This document shows positions 38,407 through 47,006 of a stretch of DNA of 64,000 bases, in pieces (within the stretch, counting starts at the first letter, position 1; every line of letters begins with the position of its first letter). Source of the DNA: Janthinobacterium sp. PAMC25594 (GTDB lineage Bacteria > Pseudomonadota > Gammaproteobacteria > Burkholderiales > Burkholderiaceae_D); contig NZ_CP080377.1 in the NCBI RefSeq assembly GCF_019443505.1, positions 2,728,001 to 2,792,000 of the forward strand, written 5' to 3'. The translations under genes were made by a program, and so were the position numbers. The notes beneath the pieces were generated by a model. That model did not search any database and was not told the DNA's origin. It saw only the letters and a program-made list of their open reading frames with translations.

Positions 38407-41253
38407 ATGATGATAGAAAATGTAATATCGCGGTCGCTGCGCCTGATGTTTGCAGGCGGCATGGCCCTGAGCATGCACGCCGCGTATGCACAAGAAACAA
38501 CAGATGGCACCATGCAACGCGTGGAAGTCACGGGTTCGAGCATCAAGCGCATCGCTTCCGAAGCGTCGCTGCCGGTGCAGACGTTCAATCAAAAAGATAT
38601 CAAGAAAACGGGCGTCACCACGGTCACCGATTTCATCCAGCAAATCCCGGCGATGCAAGGCTTCTCCGTGGCGGCCGATTCGGTTGGCGGCGGCGGCGGC
38701 GGCGTCACCACGGCATCGATCCACGATATTGGCGCGGCCTACACGCTGGTGCTGCTGAACGGCCGCCGTGTGGCGCCGTCCAATTCAGGCACCACCATCG
38801 ACCTGAACTCGATCCCCCTGTCGGCCATCGAACGCGTCGAAGTGCTGACTGACGGCGCCTCGGCCCTGTACGGCGCCGATGCCATCGCCGGCGTGGTCAA
38901 CTTCATCCTGAAAAAAGGTGCGGCGCCGCTGGAAATCAATGCCAAGTACTCGCGCCCGGAAGAAAAAGGCGGCGCCAGCAATTCCATTTCCATCAGCAAG
39001 GGCTTTGGCGACATCGACGAAGACGGCTACAGCATCTTCGTGTCGGCCAGCCATGACGAACAAAAATCGCTGAAAGCATCGCAGCGCAGCTTCGCGAAAA
39101 GCGGCATCATCAATTTCAACGATCCGAAGACCGGCAAGGCGCTGCAATTCATCAACGGTTCCTCGCGTTCGGCCCCGGGCAATGCGGCTGTCGATTACAA
39201 CCGTACCGACCCGGTAACGGGTCAGGTGGTCATCAATCCGAAGACCAAAGAGCCTTTCGTCGATACCGTCAACCTGAACCCGTATGCACTGGCCCATGGC
39301 GGCAAGTGCGCCGCCAGCAACATGGATTTCTATGGCGACGGCAATTGCTATTTCGATTCGCCATCGACCATCGAAATCAATCCCGAATCGAAGCGCGATG
39401 CCATCTTCAGCTCGGGTACCGTCAAACTGGGCAAGACCGGCTTCCAGGGTTTCTATGACCTTGCTTACACAGAAGCGCGCGTCATCGCCAGCATTGCGCC
39501 GTACCCGGCCGATTTCTCCGTCGATGTCGGCTCGCCGCTGTTCAACAAATACCTGGCGCCTAACCTGACGCCGGCGCAGTTGGCCAATGCCACGGGCGCC
39601 GTCGCCAAATACCGCCTGTCGGAAATGGGCAACCGCGTCTACGACTATGGCACCAAAGCCACCCATATCGTCGCCGGCATCGATGGCAATGCATTCGGCT
39701 GGGATATCAACTCGGCTGTAACGTACTCGAAAAACAAGCAAACGCAGACCTATGTCAGCGGTTTCCCGCTGGCCGACAAGTTCGACGCGCAAATCGCCGC
39801 CGGCAATATCGACCCGTTCGCCTACCCTGTAGGTTCCATGCCGGACGCCATGCGCCAGGCATTGATGGGCACCGGTTTCAGCGGCACCTACAACACGCAA
39901 ACCGTGGAAATGAAGGGCGTCGATGGCCGCGCTTCGCGTCCCGTGTTCTCGCTGCCAGGCGGCACCGCCATGCTGGGCGTGGGCGCCGACTACCGCAACA
40001 CGTCGTACAAGGTGCAGCAGGCGGACGTCGCCAAGCAGGCGCAAATCCTGTTTGACAATGCACAGGTCGACAGCGAATACGCACGCGACAACGCTGGCGC
40101 GTATGCCGAACTGATGCTGCCGATTTCGAAAAAACTGGAAATGACCGGCTCGCTGCGTTATGACCAGATCGGCGCCATCGACGACAAGCTGACGGGCAAG
40201 ACGGTAGGCAAGAAAGAAAACGCCACCACCTGGAAAGTCAGCGGCAAGTATTCCGCGACCAAGAACCTGATGTTCCGCGCCGCTGCCGGCACCGGCTTCC
40301 GCGCCGCCAGCATGCAGGAAATTGCCGGCCCACTGGAAGACTGGGGCGTCACGGGCGGTAACTACCAATGCCCGTTGACGGCGGCAAACGGCATGGGCGG
40401 CCATCCGCTGGCCAACTATTGCGAAGGCGTGGTGCGCCAGCAGTTCGAAGCCTTCCAGGGCGGCAATCCGGAATTGAAACCGGAAACGTCGAAGCAATGG
40501 AGCATCGGTACCGTATTTGAGCCGATCGACAGCCTGTCGATGTCGTTCGACCTGTGGAACGTACAGATCAACGATCAGGTGACCGCGGTCTCCGAAGGCT
40601 TGATCTTCAACAATCCGGCCAAGTACGCCGACCTGTTCACCACCAAGCACATCACCTCGACGGGCAAGGACGTGCTGGCCGTCAAACTGCTGCCAATCAA
40701 CATCGGCAAGGTGGAAAACCGCGGTATCGACTACGACTTCACCCACAAGATGAAGCTGCTGGACGGCCGCCTGACGAGCCGACTGATGGGTACCTACCTG
40801 CTGCGCTCGCGCTACACGACGCCAGGCACCAATGATCAATGGGAAACCAGCCTGAATCGCTACGGTTCGAACGACAAGGTCAGCTTCCGCAACATCATCC
40901 GTGCCACCAGCACGTACGAGACGGCCAAGTTCACGCATACGCTGAGCGCCAGCTACCGCAATGGTTACACGGACAAGGAACAGACGGCAAATGGTTGCGC
41001 CGTGATCGTCGCCGGCAGCCCTGGCGAATGCTATGGCATCCAGCTGGAAGTGCCGAGCTACACCACCTTCGACTTCCAGACGGCTTATCGTCCGCTGAAG
41101 AACGTGGAAATCACGGGCGGCATCCTGAACCTGTTCGACCGCGACCCGCCGTTCACCTTGCGTAACACGGGTTCGCATCAAGTGGGCTACAACCCATCGT
41201 ACTCGAGCGCCCTGGGCCGCCAGTTCTATGTGAGCGGTTCCTACAAGTTCTAA
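38407..41253 (+). CDS. TonB-dependent receptor 3 of a tandem family
   Basis: A 948-residue receptor. The signal peptide has SRSLRLM and ends AYA; VEVTGSSIKRI follows. The plug contains a Gly run (GGGGGG, about residue 98), TLVLLNGRRVAPS and VEVLTDGASALYGADAIAGVVNFILKK. The barrel ends GSYKF. Cys pairs in loops are again present. AAGGA precedes the ATG by 7 nt. The in-frame upstream start at 38341 is a TTG in AT-rich DNA and was rejected. The gene converges on aroG. Confidence 0.92.
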   Translation: MMIENVISRSLRLMFAGGMALSMHAAYAQETTDGTMQRVEVTGSSIKRIASEASLPVQTFNQKDIKKTGVTTVTDFIQQIPAMQGFSVAADSVGGGGGGVTTASIHDIGAAYTLVLLNGRRVAPSNSGTTIDLNSIPLSAIERVEVLTDGASALYGADAIAGVVNFILKKGAAPLEINAKYSRPEEKGGASNSISISKGFGDIDEDGYSIFVSASHDEQKSLKASQRSFAKSGIINFNDPKTGKALQFINGSSRSAPGNAAVDYNRTDPVTGQVVINPKTKEPFVDTVNLNPYALAHGGKCAASNMDFYGDGNCYFDSPSTIEINPESKRDAIFSSGTVKLGKTGFQGFYDLAYTEARVIASIAPYPADFSVDVGSPLFNKYLAPNLTPAQLANATGAVAKYRLSEMGNRVYDYGTKATHIVAGIDGNAFGWDINSAVTYSKNKQTQTYVSGFPLADKFDAQIAAGNIDPFAYPVGSMPDAMRQALMGTGFSGTYNTQTVEMKGVDGRASRPVFSLPGGTAMLGVGADYRNTSYKVQQADVAKQAQILFDNAQVDSEYARDNAGAYAELMLPISKKLEMTGSLRYDQIGAIDDKLTGKTVGKKENATTWKVSGKYSATKNLMFRAAAGTGFRAASMQEIAGPLEDWGVTGGNYQCPLTAANGMGGHPLANYCEGVVRQQFEAFQGGNPELKPETSKQWSIGTVFEPIDSLSMSFDLWNVQINDQVTAVSEGLIFNNPAKYADLFTTKHITSTGKDVLAVKLLPINIGKVENRGIDYDFTHKMKLLDGRLTSRLMGTYLLRSRYTTPGTNDQWETSLNRYGSNDKVSFRNIIRATSTYETAKFTHTLSASYRNGYTDKEQTANGCAVIVAGSPGECYGIQLEVPSYTTFDFQTAYRPLKNVEITGGILNLFDRDPPFTLRNTGSHQVGYNPSYSSALGRQFYVSGSYKF

Positions 41254-41275
41254 GCTCACCGTCAGCTGAAAACTG

Positions 41276-41313
41276 AAAAACCCCGGAAAGCTAAGCTTTC
41301 CGGGGTTTTTTTT
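41276..41313. terminator. Bidirectional terminator between receptor 3 and aroG
   Basis: CCCCGGAAAGC pairs with GCTTTCCGGGG (core 41281-41305), with A tract before and T8 after. It can serve both convergent genes. Confidence 0.92.
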
Positions 41314-41334
41314 CATGCGGCGCGCCACATCATT

Positions 41335-42399
41335 TCATTCCGCGTCGCCCTGCAGGCGGCGCTGCTTGACGGCTTGCGCCAGGTTTTCCAGCACGGCCAC
41401 GCTGGCGCTCCAGTCGATGCAGCCATCCGTGACGGATTGGCCATAGATCAATTCCTTGCCCGGGATCAAATCCTGGCGCCCCGCCACCAGGTGCGACTCC
41501 ACCATCACGCCGACGATGCGGCTGTCGCCGCCCGCCACCTGGCTGGCGATGTCGGCGCACACGGGGATCTGGTTTTCCGGTTTTTTCGAGCTGTTCGCAT
41601 GCGAGGCGTCGATCATCAGGCGCGCCGCCAGGCCTTGCGCCGCGATGGCCTTGCACGCGTCGTCCACGCTGGCCGCGTCATAGTTGGGCGTCTTGCCGCC
41701 GCGCAAGATGATGTGGCAATCCTCGTTGCCGTTGGTCGAGACGATGGCCGAGTGGCCGCCCTTCGTGACGGAGAGAAAATGGTGCGGCTGCGAGGCGGCC
41801 TTGATGGCTTCCACGGCGATTTTCACATTGCCGTCCGTGCCATTCTTGAAGCCGACGGGGCACGACAGTCCCGAGGCCAGCTCGCGGTGCACCTGCGACT
41901 CCGTCGTGCGTGCGCCGATGGCGCCCCAGCTGATCAGGTCGGCGATGTATTGCGGGCTGATCACGTCGAGGAACTCGGTACCGGCAGGCAAGCCCAGCTC
42001 ATTGATATCGCGCAACAATTCGCGCGCCATGCGCAAGCCGTCGTTGATGCGGAAGCTGTTGTCCATGTACGGGTCGTTGATCAAGCCCTTCCAGCCCACC
42101 GTGGTACGCGGCTTTTCGAAGTAGACGCGCATGACGATTTCCAGTTCACCGGCGAAACGCGCGCGCTCCTTGACCAGCAGGCGCGCATATTCCATCGCCG
42201 CCTTGGTATCGTGGATGGAGCAAGGCCCGATCACCACCATCAGGCGGTCATCCTGGCCGTGCAGGATGCGGTGCAGGGCGATACGGGCGCTGGCAGCGGT
42301 CTGTTCGGCTTGCTCCGAGCAGGCGAATTCGCGGATCAGGTGGGACGGCGGGGTCAATTCCTTCATTTCGCGAATTCGCAAATCATCGGTGCGGGGCAT
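41335..42399 (-). CDS. aroG: 3-deoxy-7-phosphoheptulonate (DAHP) synthase, class I
   Basis: First enzyme of the shikimate pathway: condenses phosphoenolpyruvate and erythrose 4-phosphate. A 354-residue AroFGH-type protein with VVIGPCSIHD (metal-binding Cys), RVYFEKPRTTVGWKGLINDP, GARTTESQVHRELASG and the C-terminal DASHANS and VMVESHLV blocks. Of two adjacent ATGs (42402 and 42399), the second has the better spacing (6 nt) from GGAG. A Phe/Tyr-rich leader peptide and terminator upstream point to attenuation by aromatic amino acids. This suggests a Phe- or Tyr-linked isozyme, although the allosteric type cannot be read with certainty. Confidence 0.95.
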   Translation of the reverse strand: MPRTDDLRIREMKELTPPSHLIREFACSEQAEQTAASARIALHRILHGQDDRLMVVIGPCSIHDTKAAMEYARLLVKERARFAGELEIVMRVYFEKPRTTVGWKGLINDPYMDNSFRINDGLRMARELLRDINELGLPAGTEFLDVISPQYIADLISWGAIGARTTESQVHRELASGLSCPVGFKNGTDGNVKIAVEAIKAASQPHHFLSVTKGGHSAIVSTNGNEDCHIILRGGKTPNYDAASVDDACKAIAAQGLAARLMIDASHANSSKKPENQIPVCADIASQVAGGDSRIVGVMVESHLVAGRQDLIPGKELIYGQSVTDGCIDWSASVAVLENLAQAVKQRRLQGDAE

Positions 42400-42440
42400 C
42401 ATTTTCTCCAAAATTTAAGGATGGGTAAAACATCTGGGTA

Positions 42441-42470
42441 AAAAAAAACCGCCATCAGTGGCGGTTTTTT
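42441..42470 (-). terminator. Attenuator terminator upstream of aroG
   Basis: On the minus strand AACCGCCA (42466-42459) and TGGCGGTT (42454-42447) flank a 4 nt loop and are followed by T8. It lies between the leader peptide and aroG, about 40 bp before the aroG start, so it must be bypassed for aroG to be expressed. Confidence 0.85.
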
Positions 42471-42515
42471 AGAATTTGCTGGGATCTCGTTTTTTGCTGC
42501 TACGTGAACCGACCG

Positions 42516-42584
42516 CTACTCCACCGCCTTTGGGTTGGAATTGCTAAAGTAAAAATAAGCGGTAAAAAAGTGGCGAGCGAACAT
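42516..42584 (-). CDS. Phe/Tyr-rich leader peptide of aroG (attenuator)
   Basis: A 22-codon frame starting MFARHFF, then TAYFYFS, and ending NPKAVE. Seven of its first 13 codons are Phe or Tyr (TTC, TTT, TTT, TAT, TTT, TAC, TTT). Its start is about 20 nt after the predicted transcription start. The last three sense codons and what follows contain GGCGGT (42523-42528), which is complementary to ACCGCC in the 5' arm of the terminator. A ribosome stalled on the Phe/Tyr codons would leave that segment free to form the antiterminator. This is the same logic as pheL and trpL. A start three codons upstream is also possible. Confidence 0.8.
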   Translation of the reverse strand: MFARHFFTAYFYFSNSNPKAVE

Positions 42585-42610
42585 GCGAGTCATCCATAAG
42601 TGATGAACGA

Positions 42611-42639
42611 CTATAAACCTAAATTGCAAGGGTTGGCAA
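42611..42639 (-). promoter_or_regulatory. Promoter of the aroG leader transcript
   Basis: Minus-strand -35 TTGCCA (42634-42639), 17 bp spacer, -10 TTATAG (42611-42616). The start site would fall near 42604, about 20 nt before the leader peptide. The region 42640-42887 upstream shows no gene and contains the RBS GGAG for receptor 4 near 42878. Confidence 0.65.
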
Positions 42640-43304
42640 GCATATTTGTCGGCAAAGCCGCATGCCGCTGCCGTTTTACACGGCAAAGCGCGTAAAAAAG
42701 CATAAAAAGTTGCGCGCCATTCGACCGGCATGGTCAGTTCAGTGCTGAGCCCGTCGTGGCGCACACACCACGGCGGCGACGGCAAACGACACACTACTGA
42801 TCAAGATCTAATCCCGGGCGGACCGGACGGACAAGACTCAAGGACGCATCGACAACCTTTGATTGCCTGACCTTTCCGGAGAACAAAATGAGCCCTACTC
42901 CCTTGTTTCAGCCCGCTGCCTTTTCGCCACCACGCCTGGGCCTGGCACTGGCCAGTGCACTGCTGAGTCTACCCGTCCTGGCACAGGACAATGCCGCACC
43001 TGCGCCCCTGCAGCGCGTGGAAATCACCGGCTCGAACATCCGCCGCGCCCAGGCTGAAACAGCCTCGGCCGTGCAAACCCTGAATGCGGCCGATATCGAG
43101 AAATCGGGCAAGGCCAGCGTGGCCGAACTGCTGCAAACCCTGGCCGTCGACAACCAGGGCTCCGTCCCTACCAGCTTCAGCGGCGGCTTTGCCGCCGGCG
43201 CGTCGGGCATCTCGCTGCGCGGCCTGGGCACGGCGTCGACCCTGGTCTTGCTGAACGGGCGCCGCGTGGCGCCCTACGGCCTGGCCGACGACGGCCAGAA
43301 AGTG

Positions 43305-43310
43305 TTTACC
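43305..43310 (+). repeat. Target-site duplication, left copy
   Basis: TTTACC directly before the element; the same six bases directly follow it at 44406-44411. In the receptor frame they are the codons for Phe-Thr. Confidence 0.8.
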
Positions 43311-44405
43311 TGTTTAGAATTGGGTGATCATATTCCTATTCGCAGCTTGCCCTACTTCAAAGCCAGGCGCCTGTTGAGTACACTGTTGATTCCTGTCACC
43401 TCACCGCCAGCGCCATGACCCAAGCCCTTCACAGCCGAGCCCGCACCACCCACCTGATCCGGGAAGAAATCCGCAACTCGACACTGCCCCAACGGGAGCT
43501 TGCCGAGCGCTATAACGTGAGCCGCCTGACGATCCGTAAATGGCAGAACCGCGACAGCGCCGAGGACCGTTCGCACCGGCCCCACACCATGCATACGACG
43601 CTGACGCCAGCGCAGGAACTGGTCGTCATCGCGCTACGCACCACCTTGCTTTTGCCCACCGACGACTTGCTGGCGGTGGCGCGTGAGTTCGTCAACCCGG
43701 CGCTTTCGCGTGGCGCCCTGGGCCGCTGCTTGCGGCGCCATGGTGTCTCCAGTTTGCTTAAAATGGCCGCACTCGAAGACGACAAACCGGTTACCAAAAA
43801 GTCGTTCAAGGACTACGAGCCGGGCTTTTTACATATGGATATCAAGTACTTACCGCAGATGCTCGATGAAACCGAACGCCGTTACCTGTTCGTCGCCATT
43901 GACCGCGCCACACGCTGGGTCTTCATGGAAATCTATGCCAACCAGTCCGACAGCAGCAGTACCGACTTCCTGCTCAAACTGAAAAATGCTTGCCCGATCA
44001 CCATCGTCAAACTACTCACTGACAACGGCAGCCAGTTCACCGACCGTTTTACCAGCAAGAAAAAAGACCCTGTCAGCGGCGACCGTATCCCGAGCGGCAA
44101 GCATGTCTTTGACGTGCTGTGCAAGCAATTGGTGATCGAACATCGATTGATTCCGCCGCGTCACCCGCAAACCAACGGCATGGTCGAACGCTTCAATGGC
44201 CGTATCAGCGAGGTCGTCAACCAGACTCGTTTCGGCTCCCGGGCCGAACTGGAATCGACGCTGCGCAATTACCTGAAAATCTACAACCACAACATTCCCC
44301 AGCGCGCCTTGGATAACGCAACACCGATTCAGGCGATGAAGAAATGGCAGGAGAAAAAGCCGGAATTATTCGTTAAACGCGTATATAACCAGGCCGGTCT
44401 TGACA
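43311..44405 (+). mobile_element. IS481-family insertion sequence, 1095 bp
   Basis: Begins TGTTTAGAATTGGG and ends with the complement of TGTCAAGACCGGCC, giving the 5'-TGT...ACA-3' ends and imperfect inverted repeats expected of the family. A 6 bp direct repeat TTTACC flanks it. It carries one DDE transposase with an N-terminal helix-turn-helix. No passenger gene. Confidence 0.85.
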
Positions 44406-44635
44406 TTTACCGACCTGAACATCATCCCCCTGGAAGCGGTGGAGCGCGTGGAAATCCTCAAGGATGGCGCCTCGGCCATCTATGGTTCGGACGCCATCGC
44501 CGGCGTCGTCAACGTGATCCTGCGACGCGATTACCAGGGCACGGCCGTGAAGGGCAATTATGGCAAGACGAAGGACTGGGACGGGCGCGAGGCGCGCGCG
44601 TCCATCACGCATGGTTTCGGCGATATCGACGCTGA
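43415..44635 (+). CDS. IS481-type transposase reading through the element end
   Basis: A DDE transposase. The N-terminal helix-turn-helix (LPQRELAERYNVSRLTIRKW) is followed by an rve integrase core with D142 (HMDIKYL), D203 (LLTDNGSQFTD) and E258 (GMVERFNG), so the catalytic triad is complete. About 330 codons lie inside the element. The frame has no stop before the right end and runs 76 codons into the receptor DNA in a different frame, giving an Arg/Gly-rich artificial C-terminus (to 44635). It is probably active or recently active. Whether the fused tail harms activity is unknown. Confidence 0.88.
   Translation: MTQALHSRARTTHLIREEIRNSTLPQRELAERYNVSRLTIRKWQNRDSAEDRSHRPHTMHTTLTPAQELVVIALRTTLLLPTDDLLAVAREFVNPALSRGALGRCLRRHGVSSLLKMAALEDDKPVTKKSFKDYEPGFLHMDIKYLPQMLDETERRYLFVAIDRATRWVFMEIYANQSDSSSTDFLLKLKNACPITIVKLLTDNGSQFTDRFTSKKKDPVSGDRIPSGKHVFDVLCKQLVIEHRLIPPRHPQTNGMVERFNGRISEVVNQTRFGSRAELESTLRNYLKIYNHNIPQRALDNATPIQAMKKWQEKKPELFVKRVYNQAGLDIYRPEHHPPGSGGARGNPQGWRLGHLWFGRHRRRRQRDPATRLPGHGREGQLWQDEGLGRARGARVHHAWFRRYRR
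44406..44411 (+). repeat. Target-site duplication, right copy
   Basis: TTTACC, identical to 43305-43310. Exact loss of the element plus one copy would restore the receptor frame. Confidence 0.8.
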
Positions 44636-46863
44636 CCGCTACAACGTGCTGCTGAACCTCGAATACAGCGAAAAAGGGGCGATCTCGAACCGCGACCGGG
44701 CCGGACGGGGCGCCGTCGGCCGCAGCGACTTGCGCGACCTGGGCTTCAGCGCGCAGGAAACCCTCAGCGGCGCCGGTGCCATCACCACCAACAACGCGGC
44801 CGGCAGCGCCGTCAACGGCAATGTGCGCAATCCCGACACCTTCGACTACTACAACCGCGGCAACCTGGCCGGCGTGGGCTTTACGCGCACCTTCCCCGGC
44901 GCCGCCTGCGGCAACTTCACCAACCACCCGCAGGGCGATCCGGGCGGCGGCTGCCTGACCGATGCGGCACAGCAATACGGCCAGATCCAGCCCAAGCAAA
45001 AGAACATCAATTTTTTTGGCCGCGGCGCCTGGCAACTGACGCCGGCACTGCAAACCTATGTGGAACTGAATCTGTATCACAGCGAATCGAGTTCCGTCAC
45101 CACGCCGTCGACCGTCAGCGGCTCGGTGGGTTTTCCGGGCGGCCCGGTCAGTAATGCGGCAGTGGCGCTGGGCGCCGGCCATCCTGACAATCCCTACTTC
45201 GGCCGCGATGCACGGCTGCGCTACCTGGCCGCCGACGTCGGCCCGCGCACCTCGGAAGTCGATTCCACCTTTGCGCGCTTCGTCGCCGGCATCAAGGGCA
45301 GCGTGGCGGGCTGGGATATCGACAGCGCCCTGTTGTACTCGCAAAACAAGGTCGCGAACGAGCAAGGCGGCTTCCTGCAGCGCGACGTGGCTTTCGCCCT
45401 GCTCAACCCCAGCGACGCCAATGTCGCCGCGGCCCGCCTGAATCCGGCCTATGCGGCCCTGCCCGCCGGCAGCGTATGGCGCATCGCGGAAAACGCGGGC
45501 CTCAATTCGCCCGCCCTGTACGCGGCCCTGTCGCCGCGCATCTCGAACGACGCCAAGACGCATATCGCGCAGATCGACTTCAAGGCCAGCCGCGAAATGG
45601 GCCAACTCGAGGGTGGCAAGCTGGGCGTGGCCGTGGGCGCGGAGTTCCGCCACGAATCGACGGAACTCAACCCGACCACAGGCACGGAACGGGGCAATAT
45701 CATCGGCCTCGGCTATTCCGCCTACAAGGGCAGCCGCAACGCTTCGGCCCTGTATGCCGAAGTGCTGGCGCCCGTGCTGAAAACCGTGGAACTGTCGGGA
45801 GCCCTGCGCGCCGACCACTTCACCGACGTGGGCAATTCCTATACGCCCAAGGTGGGCGTGAAATGGACGCCGCTGCGCGAACTGGCCCTGCGCGGCACCT
45901 TTGCCAAGGGCTTCCGCGCGCCCAGCGCGGCGGAAAACGGCGTCGGCGGCCTGGCCGCGTTTTCCACCGCCGCCGATCCGCTGCGCTGCGCGCTGGGCGT
46001 GGAAGTGGCATGCGATCCCGCCTCCATCGCCGTCATCACCTCGCCCAATCCCAAACTGTCGCCCGAGCGTTCGCGCAGCTATTCCGTGGGCGCCATCTGG
46101 GACCCGCTGCCGCGCACCAGCCTCTCGGTCGACCTGTGGCAAATCCGCCGCAAGAATGAGATCAACCAGGAACAGACGGACACGGCGATTGCGCAGGGCC
46201 ACGTGGCGCGCGACCCGTCCACGGCCACGGGCATTCCCGGCGATCCGGGCGCCATCACGGCCGTGCTGGCCAGCTATGTCAATTCCGCGCAAACCACGGT
46301 GCGCGGCATCGATATCGACGGCCGCCAGCGCTTCGACCTGGGCAGCGATTATGGCAACCTGGTGTTCGACGTGAAGTGGACGCATCTGTACAAATGGCTG
46401 CGCACGGAGCAGGACGGCACGCAGCGCGATTTCGCCGGCACGCACGGCAATTGCGATGTCTCCAACTGCATGGGCACGCCCGCTGACAGGGTCAACCTGA
46501 GCGCCACCTGGGAGCGTCAGAACTGGCGCGTCACGGCCAATGTCAACTACCGCGCGCCGCTCGACAATATCAGCTTCAAGAACGACCCGGACGGCTGCGC
46601 CACGCACTTTGCCGACGGCACGGACGCGCCGCGCGGCTGCCGCATCGCCTCGTTCACCACGGTGGACCTGACGGCCCGCTGGCTGGCCACGCCCAAGCTG
46701 GAAGTGTTTGCAACGGTGCAAAACCTGTTCGACAAGATCGCCCCGCTCGATCCGCTCACGTATGGCGCCACAGGCTATAACCCGCTCGACTACGCGGGCG
46801 CGGCGGGACGCTTTTTCAGTGCGGGGGTGAAATACAAATTCTGAGAAATCGGAAAAGCGGGAG

Positions 46864-46972
46864 CGTAGGTCGGATTAGCGGGGCGAAGCCACGCGTAATC
46901 CGACACCATTGTTGACACTTACGCGACCGTTGATGGTGTCGGCTTACGCGCTGCGCGCTAAGCCGACCTACG
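46864..46972. repeat. Pair of inverted REP-like repeats
   Basis: Unit A (46864-46908) starts CGTAGGTCGGATTAGCG and ends CGTAATCCGACACCA. Unit B (46933-46972) is its reverse complement with a few changes (CGTAGGTCGGCTTAGCG and CGTAAGCCGACACCA when inverted). A further fragment, CCGACCTACG, is at 46981-46990. This is the form of a bacterial interspersed mosaic element. It lies between the convergent receptor 4 and tldD genes and may act as an mRNA 3'-end or supercoiling element. Confidence 0.75.
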
Positions 46973-47006
46973 CGACCAACCCGACCTACGCAAACCATCC
47001 AAAACG

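Larger units (their letters stand above)
42888..46844 (+). pseudogene. TonB-dependent receptor 4, interrupted by an IS481-type element
   Basis: Two halves of one receptor. The 5' part (42888-43310, 141 codons) has the signal peptide, VEITGSNIRRA, TLVLLNGRRVAPYG and GQKVFT. The 3' part (44412-46844, 810 codons) continues DLNIIPLEAVERVEILKDGA and runs to the terminal Phe of VKYKF. The frame is the same on both sides of the insertion, so the ancestral protein was 951 residues. No other stop or frameshift is visible. As it stands, the 5' half stops 36 codons into the element and the barrel cannot be made as one chain. It is closest to receptor 1 in the shared loops (GNCDVSNCMGTP). Confidence 0.9.

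Noticed and set aside
44400..46844. Separate 814-residue receptor beginning at TTG 44400
   Set aside because: The start lies in the last bases of the insertion element. The frame is simply the 3' half of the interrupted receptor, without signal peptide.
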